Assembly (NCBI GenBank): GCA_964036195.1
Contig: OZ038450.1
Location: 10,914,701-10,978,700 of the forward strand
Length of the DNA: 64,000 nucleotides
Source: Sphaerolaimus hirsutus
Taxonomy: Eukaryota > Nematoda > Chromadorea > Monhysterida > Sphaerolaimidae
Direction of reading: 5' to 3'
Translations under genes and position numbers: made by a program
Shown: one piece after another, positions 1 to 11,334 of the stretch
Numbering within the stretch: the first letter of the stretch is position 1
Layout of the letters: the number at the start of each line of letters is the position of its first letter
The notes under the pieces: model-generated
Told to the model about the DNA's origin: nothing
Seen by the model: the letters and a program-made list of their open reading frames with translations, nothing else
The model's database searches: none

Positions 1-327
1 CAGCGTTGACTTTCACTCTCCTCTAGCGCTTCCGGCGCTTCTGTTTCAGGGTTAACCGAATCGTTCGACTCACTGTCTCCTGCTTGACTCTCAACTGCAG
101 CAAGTTGTGTGTCCACTTCTTGCCCAGCCTTTTGTTGTCGCGCGCGCCTTCGTGCTTGTTTTTGCTTCTCCAACGCAGCGTGCCAAACTTGTTCTATGGT
201 GTCCCCTTGTAAGCTTGCTGGCCCCCTCGATCTCAATTCCCTTTGGGGTGATTCGTTATCCGTGAAGCCGTTTTTTGTAGAGGCGTTGATCAGGCGCCCC
301 AGACAGAAAACTTTATGGCTTGCTTAG
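1..327 (-). CDS. partial Gag-like ORF of an LTR retrotransposon running off the left edge
   Basis: On the minus strand a frame stays open from just after a TAA near 330 to the window edge, about 105 codons. It encodes a charged, Gln/Glu/Ala/Arg-rich peptide with motifs such as EQVWHAALEKQKQARRRARQ followed by an acidic Ser/Glu-rich stretch. No ATG is seen in the open part, so the start is unknown. It begins directly downstream of a primer-binding-site-like sequence and an LTR on the same strand, the position expected for gag. No zinc knuckle or protease is in view because the rest lies outside the window. Assignment as gag is inferred from position; no family was recognised from the residues. 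Confidence 0.5.
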
Positions 328-351
328 GAAACCACTCGCTACGCTACCAGT

Positions 352-564
352 TGTCAGATATTTTACGTTTTTACTAATTTTACTAGTTTCCGTTTTTACC
401 ACAAAAATACGCCACTTGTCGAATTTTGCCGCGGCGGAGAATTGTAAATTCCGGTCCCTTTGCGCTTCTAATTGCGTGCGTAATTGAATAAATGTTTGTT
501 TTTATGGTACGGGGATTTTACACGCAAATCAGGAACGGCGCCAGTACCCCTTGGGGTCCTGACA
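352..564 (-). mobile_element. 5' LTR (about 213 bp) of the left-edge retrotransposon, followed by its primer-binding site
   Basis: Read on the minus strand the segment starts TGTCAGGACCCC and ends ATATCTGACA, so it has TG...CA ends inside a 6-bp terminal inverted repeat (TGTCAG/CTGACA). Two bases after its end comes TGGTAGCGTAGCGAGTGG (about 333-349), which begins with the TGG expected from pairing to a tRNA CCA tail. An open frame follows. The second LTR lies outside the window, so LTR identity cannot be tested here. Confidence 0.6.
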
Positions 565-1594
565 GTTCCTGAGGACGGACACGGCAACTTACCAATCCCT
601 TTCGTAACTGCAGCCAGCGGTTTACTTCGATTAATTGTTAATAAGCCGCAATTAAAATAAAGCCGTAATTAATAAAATTTCAAATTAAAATTCAAGCAGT
701 TAGTATGCTTCAGGGGGACCAAGTTGGATTCACGGGAACTTTATTTAGCAAGATAATCAGAGTCAATTTCACAATAGCTCAAGTGAGTCGTATAGCCTCT
801 AGTGGGTGAAAAAATGTAAAATCAGCGCGTTTTATAATCACCAAAAGTCTACCATAAGAGGGATGAATACTAAATCTGAGACACAACAATTAACCGTAAT
901 GAGCGAATTATAAGGCGAATTCAATGATCACTGGAAAACTGTTAACATAGCGTACAAGGCACAAGCAATTTAATTAAATGCGGGAAAAATTAAATAATTA
1001 GATAAAAAAGGGTACAAACGTAAATTAAACCAGACGTGAAGTAACTGCGTTTATCACTGACAAAAATTAAAATACAAATTATCTCAAAGGTGAGTGTCAC
1101 AAACTGGGTTTCTATTCAAAGATTACGGTACATTCTAGCGCAGGTGGTGTGACACGTGTTATCAACCTGCGCCCCTTTAGTTGAAAAAATATTTTATAGC
1201 GCGCCCGACCAAGGCCACAGAAAGAACGCTCATTTGCGGGGGTTGTTCAAGGTTATTGCCTTGCCGGGTAAGGGTTGGAACTTTGGGCCTGAACACACGC
1301 TGCAAGAACACCAGCACTTGTGAGTTTCGCCAATCACCCTGGGTGATGGGAATAATTAATTGGCACTGCTGTGCTCTTCACTGTAAACTGTGCTCTGCAT
1401 GTGTCTTGCAATCGCATGTCAACAATAATTGCCGTTAGCCACTTTTCCACCCATTACCTAGTCCTAAATAAAAATGCACTTGGTCGGGTAAATTTCTGAA
1501 TGTTATCTATCGGGGCGTCTAGGCGTTTAACAGAGTCAACACCTTTTAGCTTAACAAGAAACTTTAAAGCTTTTCTAACCCATTCCCAGACACT
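565..1594. other. AT-rich intergenic sequence without recognised gene
   Basis: No ORF with recognisable features on either strand. A short GC-rich patch at about 1139-1172 contains an inverted repeat (GCGCAGGT...ACCTGCGC) that could form a small hairpin. Nothing else is supported. Confidence 0.5.
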
Positions 1595-2158
1595 TAGGGT
1601 GTCAACAAAAACTTTTTGGCGGAAAACGGAAACGGAAACGGAAAAAAAAATGCAGTTGCCGGAAAACGGAAACGGAAACGGAAAATTTTTTGCACCTGCC
1701 GGAAAACGGAAAACGGAAAAATGAAAGGCCGGAAAACGGAAACGGAAACGGAAAAATTTGCTGAAATTATGCCGGAAACGGAAAAAATTTGCTGAAATTT
1801 TGCCGGAAACGGAAAAAAATTGTAGAAATTTATCCAGAAATCAAAAAATTTGCTGAAATCTTGCTAGAAATAGAAACAATTCACATAATTGAGAACCTGC
1901 ATGCATGTTTACCAGTTTGGCTGAAACAGAAAACAGAGAATTGAGCCAGAAAATGAAAAAAAGTTGGAAAAACAGACAATTGAGCCGGAAAACGGAAAAA
2001 AGGCGGAAAAACTGAAATTTTAGCCGGAAAACGGAAAATGAGCCGGAAAAACATAAACGGAAACGGAAAAAAAAATTTGCAGCCGGAAAACGGAAACGGA
2101 AACGGAAAAAAATTTGCCTGCGGAAAGCGGAAACGGAAAACGGAAAGTTGACACCCTA
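1595..2158. mobile_element. hAT-like non-autonomous element filled with GGAAAACGGAAAC repeats
   Basis: The ends form a 12-bp terminal inverted repeat (TAGGGTGTCAAC/GTTGACACCCTA) flanked by a perfect 8-bp duplication, CAGACACT at 1587-1594 and 2159-2166. An 8-bp duplication is the hallmark of the hAT superfamily. The 564-bp interior is almost entirely degenerate repeats of GGAAAACGGAAACGG with GCACTTGCCGG spacers and encodes no transposase. Relatives lie at 14718-14897, 37605-38275 and 41594-41855. Confidence 0.88.
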
Positions 2159-2166
2159 CAGACACT

Positions 2167-3747
2167 GCACCCTTTTGACCAAATAATGTAAACTTGATAA
2201 TAATTATAACATTCGAAAGTACATGTCGGAAAATACATTTAAAGAAAAACGAAAGTAATCACTTAATTAAATAAAAATGCGGGTAACCTAATTAGCTTAA
2301 TTAATGAAACATGACATGAAAAGATTAGCATCACACGGGAAGTAAAATACGTAATTAACGGAAAAGAAAAATACTTAATAATTTCATGGCCGCAGTAGTG
2401 TCCATTCGGGCGTACCGTCCTGGGGCTGCGGCTTCGTTGGTGGATTTGCAGTGCACAGCGAACCGCACGTTCACTGTGACTTCCCTGTGCACCGCGGGCC
2501 GTCATTCGGTCACACATGGTCGTCCTCGAGTCGTCGGAGGGTCTGCACAGAATGGTCGTTACGTTTTTACGCATGATTGGCTAGCCATATTTCCACCTAC
2601 AGATGTGAGATGTTAGTGTAGCACGTAATGTCCAGCCAATGTGCTCGCACATACCTCTACACTGTCAGTATTAACCTTATCTGATTTATATACCTGTATG
2701 AATATGTTGACTCATAACCATATTTGGGAGCTTTTAAAAACTGTTTAAAAACGTTTTTTGAGGAAAAAACAGGATCGTTAAAAAACTTTTTCCATCCCTA
2801 GTCAGAAAACAGAGTTGTTAAATATGTTTCACTAAAAATACTTATTAAAATGTTCATGGTACTTCTGTAAATACATGTCACTTTTTATGTCCCATAATAA
2901 AAATTCTGAAATACATTCTCTGTACTCAGGTACTTTTCAAAAGTATGCTTAACGGTGGAGTAAGTGTAGTTTTTTTAGAAGAAATGTAAATGTATTTACT
3001 CGGTACTCAAGTATATGCCTTTCTTTGAGTAAAGATATTTCAACAAAAATGGCAAAAAGTGCACTGCGTGGCACCTTTACTGGTGTATAATACTTTACCA
3101 CTGAGCATCAGATTCAGAGATTATCCACCGAACATCAGAGATAAACTGTTGCGCTGTGCCATAAATACTAGGTTAGTGATAGAATGCCAGAGAAAAAACT
3201 TTTTTGTTGCCATAAAAAGACCTCGACAAGTCCTCAACAAAACAATCTGTCTGTAAAACTGGTGCAACACGTGATACAGTAACCATACAAATGGCTCAAC
3301 TATTCACATGTGTCTGTATGACAAAATTACAATTTTACACTGTTATGACAATCCATTATCATGATCTCATTTGTCTTATTTATATTTTTGTGATTCTTCA
3401 ATTCATTTGGAGTTTTCAGACAACACCCGTAAAATAATTTACTGCTGAAATACAGATAATACGTGGATTTGAAATATGCTTTTTTAATGTCATGTGTATG
3501 CTTTCAATGCTAACTTATGGAAATGAAACGTTGCTGTGGGTGATTGTGGATTTGCAGGGAACACCAAAATACAAGAATGCAAAATCCAAACAGTTTTGTA
3601 GCATATAGAACACCATGGAAAAGAAATATACTTATTTCGACTTAACCTACACTTGCAGGGGAATGAATAACAAAACGGCATTGTAATTTCAGTTACAGAA
3701 AGTGCATATTCAGTGCATATATATGCATATGCATATTGTGTCCAAAG
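2167..3747. other. intergenic sequence without recognised gene
   Basis: A moderately GC-rich patch at 2390-2590 carries overlapping short ORFs on both strands with no recognisable motif. About 2690-3010 holds degenerate GTACTTTT/AAAGTAC repeats resembling the interior of the CAGAGTTGTT elements, and CCATCCCTAG at 2793-2802 resembles the end of the 49381 family. No gene is supported. Confidence 0.4.
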
Positions 3748-3797
3748 CTCATTTGCAGAGTTGTTATAAATACTGAACTTTTTTCAAAGTATATGTA

Positions 3798-4507
3798 CCG
3801 TATTTCCTCGAAATACCCCCCCTCGAAATACCCCCGTCTCGAAATACCCCCCCCCCCCCCTCAAAATGGACACTATGAAATAATTACCCACCCCCTCGAA
3901 ATACCCCCCCTAATTGTATGTGAAGGGAACATACATGACTGAAGCTGCGGTTTGTGATTCGGGCAATGCAGAACAGACGTTAAAAAGAACCACTGTGTTA
4001 CGTTAGAACCTTTTATACCATCTACATACTTATGTAAGTGTATAGACTCTATTATACTCGGCATACATGATACTCTGCCCTCACACTGATTTATGTCTCG
4101 TGTTGGAAGCGTGCCAATGATTATTAAATCATGCGATTTCCGTAAAAAGGTCAAAAAATTCATTGATGTGAATATGTTAATGAATAACATCATAACAACA
4201 ATCAACTTTGTCATCTTTTTTTGTGAAACTCGCACGCGTTAACCATCGTTGGCACACTCCCAGCGGGAACCACGCGTGCAAGGTGTAAAGTAACCGGAGT
4301 ATACATGGTGTTTATTGGTGTATTTTTCGACGTCTGCATACTTTACAAATGACAAATTTGTACCGGGATTTCAAAAAATTTCTGGCAAAATAATAAGCCC
4401 CCCTCGAAATACCCCCCCTCGTTTAACCCCCCCCCCCCAAAAAAAAAATTCTCACTCTGAAACAATCACCCCCCGGGGGGGGGGGGGGGTATTTCGAGGA
4501 AATACGG
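3798..4507. mobile_element. CCGTATTTCC...GGAAATACGG element, TA-flanked
   Basis: The ends are inverted copies of CCGTATTTCCTCGAAATACC followed by long C (left) or G (right) runs, with TA on both sides. The interior is interrupted by a TATACTCGG element. It belongs to a multicopy family in the window; a TA duplication would suit a Tc1/mariner-type origin, but no transposase is present. Confidence 0.7.
4053..4303. mobile_element. TATACTCGG terminal-inverted-repeat element, copy 1
   Basis: It starts TATACTCGGCATACATGATA and ends GTAACCGGAGTATA, so the ends are inverted. Internal GCGTGCCAATGATT and CATCGTTGGCACAC are also inverted, making it a partial fold-back. A second, oppositely oriented copy is at 4725-4973. 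Confidence 0.6.
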
Positions 4508-4724
4508 TATACCTATGTAAAATACTTTTTTTTACTCACACCCGAATGCAGAAAATGTAGAATACTTTTTTTTACCCGTACTAATGAGTACATGTGAGTA
4601 AATTACTTTTTTCCCCAGGAAAATTTAAAATTGGGTATTTTTTCCCTGGGAAAATGTAAAAGCGAGTACGTTTCATCATAGAATATGTAAAATTGGCTAC
4701 TTTTATCATGGAAAATGTAAAAGT

Positions 4725-4973
4725 TATACTCCAGTTACTTTACACCCTGCACACGTGGTTCCTGCTGGAAGCGTGCCAACGATTGTTTACGCATTCGATT
4801 TTCATAAAAAGTTGAGAAAAGTAATCGTTGTTATAATGCTAAAACGTTAACTCATTCACAACAATGATTTTTACGTCTTTTATACAAAAATCGCACGCTT
4901 TATCATCATTGGCACGCATCCAACGTGAGACATAACTGAGTGCGAGGGCAGAGTATCATGTCCGCCGAGTATA
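4725..4973. mobile_element. TATACTCGG terminal-inverted-repeat element, copy 2 (inverted relative to copy 1)
   Basis: It starts TATACTCCAGTTACTTTACA and ends CATGTCCGCCGAGTATA, about 249 bp, similar to copy 1 in inverse orientation. Both lie inside the same outer element. Confidence 0.6.
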
Positions 4974-5182
4974 GTACTTTTCACATGTGAGAGCGATTTT
5001 TACACTGGAAGACATGATCTACTTTTACTTTTGTAGATGTACTTTTTTAGTGATTATTTAGTATTTATTTAGAAAAATAATATTATTTCTTCAAGATTTT
5101 CTTATTTTATATGTATTCACAAAGTACTAGAGTAAATGTATTTTTCGAGTAAATGTAAATAGGTACCTAGGTACATTTTAAC

Positions 5183-5571
5183 GGGGCAGGCCTGATACGC
5201 ACACGTGCCCGATACGCACATATGCCCGTTTTTTTCACTTGACACTTTTTCAAGTGATTTTCAGATATGAGTAAAGTGAAAAAAAGTTGCGCAATGACAT
5301 GAGTGAACTTTTTTCACTTCACTCATATCACTTGAAAATCACTTGAAAGTGTGTCAAGTGAAAAAAACTGAAAAATAGCCATTTTTCACTGTTTTTCATT
5401 TGACACATTTTCAAGTGATTTTCAGATATGAGTGAAGTGAAAAAGTTTACTAATGTCATTGCGCAACTCTTTTTCACTTTACTCATATCTGAAAATCACT
5501 TGAAAAAGTGTCAAACGAAAAAAACGGGCATATGTGCGTATCGGACACGTGTGCGTATCAGTGCACGCCCC
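5183..5571. mobile_element. palindromic hAT-like element nested in the 3756-5586 element
   Basis: It is flanked by a perfect 8-bp duplication ATTTTAAC (5175-5182 and 5572-5579). The ends GGGGC...GATACGCACACGTG and its inverse form an imperfect terminal repeat of over 40 bp. The interior contains several TTCACTTGACAC/GTGTCAAGTGAA palindromes, so the whole element can fold on itself. Confidence 0.85.
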
Positions 5572-5594
5572 ATTTTAACAACTGTGCTCATTTG

Positions 5595-8400
5595 TTTTTT
5601 TTAATTGTGTAAATTTATACTGAAAGTTATAAATTTTAGCGCAATTTTTTTAACATGCATTATAAAATGCATTCCGTGTATGGTTAAAATGTTAAATCTT
5701 TCCCCTGTAAGTTTATTTTACGCAAATATTTTACATCATAATTTTACGGAAAGCACTTTGAGCTGTAATCGACCCTTTACAGTTATTGTCTCAGACGTGC
5801 AGACGTTTTTTTGGCGGGATCTAGTCACGGATTTTACCGCATCAGTAATAAATAGCACCACGCGCCTGCTGCGGCAGACACATGACAAGAATACCTATGT
5901 TTCTGTGAACGTCAACAGATGTCACGCACGCCGCAGCTGTTTCTTTTCCTGGCGGCGCGGCGGCGCTGCGCCTGCGCGGCGCACCGGCTGTGGCGCACAT
6001 GCCGTTTGGCATAATTTTGAAATAAAATTATTCTCAATGGTTCCGCTTAATGCGTCGCGGCTAACGATGGTAAAAAAATTCAAAAATTCGAAAAATTTAT
6101 TTCACCGCTGGTAAAAAAACTTAAAATCCATTGTTTTTAAAGAAAAACTGGAAGATCCCTCAACTATTTTATATTTTTTGTTGCAATTTGTTCTTGAAAA
6201 TGCATATTTCATGTGATGGTTACGTCAACTTCCCATGGATGTTTACAATATCCAAAACTACTTTCCGAAAAAAATTCTAAATTCAGAAAGTTATTTTGGA
6301 AAAATCAACACTTCAAACAGTTTTTTCCAGAGTGTTTGCCGGCAAGTACGCGCTGGGAAAGGTGGTGCCGCGCATGCACACGTGTTGGCCGATGGTTTGC
6401 AGGTCGGCGCCGAGCGGCCGCATGTGCTGCGCATATGCCCAGCTGGCGCGCGCCGCCGCCGCGCCGCCGCTATTATACAAAGATTTCCCAGAACGGCACA
6501 CCGCCTGCACGTTTTTCTCGATGCTGAATTTCGACCAAACTTTTTACCTGGGGTCTTTCGCACAATAGGTTTGAAAAATGTTTCCCGTTTTGGTGCTCCA
6601 ATCAAGCAGAGTGTACCTGCGAGTAACGATACTAAACAAAGTTGCAAGCAGTGCGATGAAATGCGACGACGAGAAAAATAGTGGAGTGATTGCGCAGCTG
6701 CGTCCAGACTTCCAAACATGCTATGCTTGGCTTCTGAATCAACATCGCTTCGTTTGAGCAATTCAGAACGGTATATACCTGCCTATATACTAATACTATA
6801 TATATACTAAATATGCCTGCCTACAGTCTATTCAGTATACAAATAAGGCGTCCAGTTCTAAAAGACGATAAATCCAATTTTGGCAAAATTTTGTTAGGCC
6901 CAGCCGGAATTTTTATCTGAGTGGTCCGCCCATTTTTGGCCATTTTGCTCACTACTACCCCTTTTTGAAGTGTCGGATTTTGAGACTGTGAAATATAATA
7001 ATAGTGCAAAAAAATTTCGGGCAGAAGGTCCACTCTGAATCAGGCCAAATGTCAATAAGTCCATCTCGTGGTGATTTTTGTTGAAAAAACACTGACAATG
7101 TGTTTAGTCCTTGTTGGATGTAGATTTCTAAAGGTCGATAAGTCCATAAATTGTCCTTTAAGCGAAATTAAGCGACTAAGAAGCGATTTTTTGTGACAAG
7201 TGAGACGTCAATACATCAATCCCTTTCCCACAATATTTTCGCAGACAATAATTCAACGAGTCCACCACTGATTTCAGCAAAAGTCAACGGCAAAAAGTTG
7301 ATAAGTCCAGTAAAAAAGTGAATAAATTTTTTGGACTTATTGACTTAACGAAGTAGGGTGCTCAAATACATTGACGACAGACTTAGCGATTACCAAGTGT
7401 CAGTCAGTACCGCAACCTGTAAAGTGTAAAGTAAAGTGTCAAATGTCATGTAAAATGTCATACAAGTTTTGTTCGATTATCGTAAATATGTCAAAAGTTC
7501 TGTAATAAATTCTTCTTTTTCATTTAATAGTTATTTTGCATAAAACTTGACTTGACACTTTAGTCTTTACAGAGTGTCCAAAATGACCCATATCGAGCGC
7601 ATATTACGTCCATCCCAGCCTACAAAAGCATTAATAAACATACCTAAATATCGTATGTACATATATCCCAGATGCACATATTACAGACCCTCATTTACCC
7701 CGATGTTTGCGCACCTGTTTTTGTTTTGCTGCAGCGACCTAAACATAGCAAGCAATCGGATAATTGTGAAATCGCCACCGACCATATATGAATTTTAGGC
7801 GTTCTTCGGTCTGAAAGACTGGGGCGACAGCAGTCGAATGAGCCGGTCTCCTCTGCCACATTCAGATGGTGTTTGAGGCGGGTGCAGGTGCCAGGTGCGG
7901 CGCGCCCGCAGGCAGTCTGTCACGCGCAGCTGACCACCGACGACAGCGCCAGCCGCTGCATGACGGCTCACGCATTGTGCTGCTTCTGGCGTCGCTGCCA
8001 GTCGCACTCGCTGCTTCCTGTTTTATTCAATGCCGTCTGCCTCAGCCGTGCTTATCGTCATTTGAACGTGTTGCTTTTATGCCGGTAAATTAGGTAGGAG
8101 GTAGGTACTTTTGGGAAAAGAAACATTTCTTAGTATGACACAGATTACAGACAGACGAACATTATTTTGGTGATAATTGGGAGCAAATGTCAATTAAGGG
8201 TATGACCGCATGCTTTACGGAGTATGTTACCGCATTTTCATATATGAAGCATGGCATAACGATAGCATAGCTTTTCATCTTATCTAGGTATCTAGATAAG
8301 CCATTTTGAGGCTAAGATTTGCTGATTACAATGATTTCGTTTTTGTTTCGATATACATTGGCTACAGAGTTATTTATAAACCTAAGTACCTAGATAATAG
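5595..8400. other. intergenic region with GC-rich patches and a decayed introner-like relic
   Basis: GC-rich patches at 5925-6010, 6340-6480 and 7860-8045 contain overlapping ORFs on both strands with no recognisable domains, so they are not called as genes. About 7405-7580 has AACCTGTAAAGTGTAAAG on the left and GACACTTTAGTCTTTACAG on the right, resembling the introner family at 50692 in decayed form. The rest is AT-rich and unremarkable. Confidence 0.35.
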
Positions 8401-8407
8401 TTTTTGT

Positions 8408-8674
8408 TATACTCAGCAGACCGCAAAGTATGCGCCCAAAATTATTTATGTCTTGGCCGATAACGCGCGAGCTGGATACTTATGTATGCGCTTTCACAAA
8501 AAGAAAAATATTTAAAAAAGAAAAAGGCGGAGTCGCGTACAAACGAGGAATGTTTTTCCCGGAACGTTTTTTTCTTTTTTTTGCTGGAATTATTTATATT
8601 TTATTAATGATGACGTCATGATGGAATGTTTTCTTTAGAAAAATGCATAGCATGCGGTCCGCCGAGTATACTCG
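8408..8674. mobile_element. TATACTC(G/A)GC element, longer subfamily
   Basis: It starts TATACTCAGCAGACCGCAAA and ends ATGCGGTCCGCCGAGTATA. Its interior (CCAAAATTATTTATGTCTTGG, GGCGGAGTCG, GATGACGTCAT) is matched by the copy at 57147-57440 in an ADCY9 intron. No ORF. Confidence 0.7.
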
Positions 8675-8687
8675 TATCTGTCCCTGA

Positions 8688-8958
8688 AATAATCCCCCCG
8701 TTAAACGTGTATTTATTATTTTATGTATTTGTCAGTTAGTAAGACGGGCGGAAGACAGTAGTTGTTTTTAACGTGTGTTCTGCATTGTTCGGATTACAAA
8801 CCGCTGGTTGTGTCATTTATGTTTTATTTACACTCAATTTGGGTGGTATCTCGAGGGGGGGGGGCAATAAATTCATAGTGGGCATTTTGAGGGGGGAATT
8901 TCGAGGGGGCATTTCGAGGGCGTATTTCGAGGGAGGGTTTTTTTCGATTAAATACGGT
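8688..8958. mobile_element. CCGTATTTCC-family element (degenerate left end)
   Basis: The right end reads GATTAAATACGGTA after several GAGGGGG/TTTCGAGG repeats. The left end (GAAATAATCCCCCCG) is degenerate. It abuts the preceding TATACTC element. Confidence 0.45.
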
Positions 8959-9797
8959 ATGTCTTTTCAAGCATTACTGCGAAGTTTACCGAGCCTGCCC
9001 TTGTGTTGGAAGTGCCGTTCTATTGGATGCTGCCGTTCTATTTTTCACCTGTTTTTTTTCACACATTTTTCAGTAGATCAACTATTTCTATTTGAACAAC
9101 TTGTTTATTAGCTTCGTTTTTATGAAACGTGAGCAATATTTTTATTTCAGAGCACAAGTTTGAGATTTAATGTCTATTTGTGAGCTTTCAATATTGCTCA
9201 TCATGTTTAATCATTGTTTAATGTTTTTGTGTGTTGTTACCATTCCAACGTAATTCCTGCCTGCCGTTGTATTGGAGACTGTCGTTCTATTGAAGGCTGT
9301 CGTTCTATAGTTTTGTTAGCGCAAAAACGTACTAAAACCTGCCGTTCTATTGGAGGTGCCGTTCTACTATGATGGTATGCTGTTCCACTAGATCAAATAC
9401 GGTATATTGTTTTCGATGTAACATTTAAGTATACTCGGCGAACATGATACTCTACCACCGCAAATATTTATGTACCTTTTTTATCAAAATCAAATATCTG
9501 AGTCAAATTGAAAACTTTAAGGACCGACCTTTCACAAAAAAAATTAAGAAATGAATAGATTTGCCGGTATGCCGGTCGACCCTACTATTTCAAGTAAATA
9601 TGTCGCGTTTCCGGAGCCAGAAATATTGCTGTAGCGTAAGTATCTCACCGTGGGGCGAAACGTTTAGAAAATGGCCTTTAGAATGAGGGAATATTCCGTT
9701 CCGACTACGCATGTACGGCATAAAGTAACCCGAGTATATGATGTTTAAGTGGAAGAAGTGTTTTTTTTCTGTAGAATAATTCATTGCTTGAGAATAC

Positions 9798-9913
9798 ATT
9801 ATTACCTCGAATTATCCCCCCCCCTTGAATTAACCCCCCCCTCGAATTAACCCCCCCTCAAATTTTGCTGGCGAAATAATTAACCGCCATGGGGGTATTT
9901 CGAGGTAATGCGG
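9798..9913. mobile_element. short CCGCATTACC-type element
   Basis: About 115 bp with inverted ends (ATTACCTCGAATTATCCCC and GGTATTTCGAGGTAATGCGG) separated by CCCTCGAATTAACC repeats. It is a minimal member of the CCGTATTTCC family. Confidence 0.6.
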
Positions 9914-10393
9914 TAGGTAGTTCAAGTGCTCAATACTCAAAGAGGATATACCATTTAGGATACTTAATTAGGCCAAATGTTGTGAAATTTTGACGCTAGT
10001 GAAATTTCTACCATAATTTCTGACAAATAATATCAAATCCATCGACGGCACAATGTTAGAACAGTAAAAGTCAGCTGCTGTAAAGCATTTATACAGTCAT
10101 GCTGGTCTTGTGGAATTTGGTAGAAGAATCCATAATATGGATCAAAGCCATTGGATACTTACTGTGTTTACTTGTACTTACTTACTTGTGCTTACTTTTT
10201 TGGAACAATGTGTTTTTTTATGTACTTGGTGATCTTGTTTATGAGAGAAATGTGTAGAAATGCATAGAATTGATCAAATCATTGAATGATAATGTAAAAG
10301 TGTAAATAATGGTGTTTTCCAATGCTCAACATTGCTTTCATTCGGAAACGCTCAAAATCGCTATGGTTTTATCAGAATTGCTCATATTTAAGC

Positions 10394-10911
10394 GGGAATT
10401 AGAGCTCAGCGTCGATTCGACGTGAAATGATGACGTGAAATGTTGTTGTGAAATTAATTACACGAGTGTGGATCATGCTACGGGTCTACAATTTTCTAAG
10501 GATAATATATGAATCAATACCTTAATCGTGTCCAATACTGAGTGTTATCAGCCACAACTAGAGCGAATTGAAAAATTCAATTTTTATCATTTCACGTCAT
10601 CATCATTTCACGTCACAGTGTCAGGGAACAACTTGACATTTCACGTCAGACTGCTGCTTGCAATAGTCTGACGTGAAATGTCAAGTTGTTCCCTGACGTA
10701 AAATGATGACGTGGAATGATAAAAATTGAATTTTTCAATTCGCTCTAGTTGTGGCTGATAACACCCAGTATTGGACACGATTAAGGTATTGATTCATATA
10801 TTATCCTTAGAAAATTGTAGACCCGTAGCATGATCCACACTCGTGTAATTAATTTCACGACAACATTTCACGTCATCATTTCACGTCGAATCGACGCTGA
10901 GCTCTAATTCC
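10394..10911. repeat. 0.5-kb near-perfect palindrome (fold-back element A)
   Basis: Two arms of about 250 bp (10394-10652 and 10665-10911) are inverted copies with few differences, separated by only 12 bases. The arms contain several TTTCACGTCA/TGACGTGAAA palindromes. TTAA lies just outside both ends. It shares an inner block (GGTCTGCAATTTT-like, then TCAATACCTTNATNGTGTCC) with the palindrome at 20621-21104, so both belong to one family. No ORF. Confidence 0.9.
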
Positions 10912-11326
10912 GGCCTTAATGTCAATCAGCCACTTTTTGTTTATCTTTGTCCGGAGATTTGTATCGCCGTACTGCGTGCAGTGCATGCAATGACCTACGT
11001 TACATTGGTGACACCCAGCCTAGGTAAATTGCGTTAGGTAAATATGTAAATGCACCTGCCTTTAAGCGCCCGATAAAATGTATGAAATCATTGCAGTTTC
11101 AGGTGGACGGAGCAAGTCAACTATTATTAATAAAATAGTTAATTATTAGTGCAAGTCAACCGTTCATTCGGTTTACACGCGACGGCAGGTGAAAGCAACC
11201 GACCAAATCGACACAAATGTCGACTGTAGTGCAAGCTCGAGCCGCGTCGACTGTGGCAACACACACTACTTCCGCCGCTTTGACAGGTACCCGTAATCAT
11301 GGTGACTTGAAAGTGTATTTTTATTA
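10912..11326. other. non-coding stretch upstream of a hAT insertion
   Basis: No ORF or recognisable motif. The sequence around 11230-11335 is modestly GC-rich and provides the target site of the next element. Confidence 0.4.
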
Positions 11327-11334
11327 GCGGCGAC

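Larger units (their letters stand above)
3756..5586. mobile_element. composite hAT-like element of the CAGAGTTGTT family with several nested insertions
   Basis: The left end CAGAGTTGTTATAAATACTG and right end TTTTAACAACTGTG are flanked by a perfect 8-bp duplication, CTCATTTG at 3748-3755 and 5587-5594. The outer element's own sequence is GTACTTTTTTACTC-type repeats. It has been entered by a CCGTATTTCC element (3798-4507), two TATACTCGG elements (4053-4303 and 4725-4973) and a palindromic element (5183-5571). No coding capacity. Confidence 0.85.

Noticed and set aside
1881-2238. minus-strand ORFs rich in Phe/Pro (SVFRFPF)
   Set aside because: They only translate the GGAAAACGG repeat of a transposon.
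5605-6114. 169-codon plus-strand ORF
   Set aside because: Composition follows local base composition, with no motif, splice support or homology recognised.
6291-6761. overlapping ORFs on both strands in a GC-rich patch
   Set aside because: Four frames open at once, the pattern of stop-poor GC-rich DNA and not of one gene.
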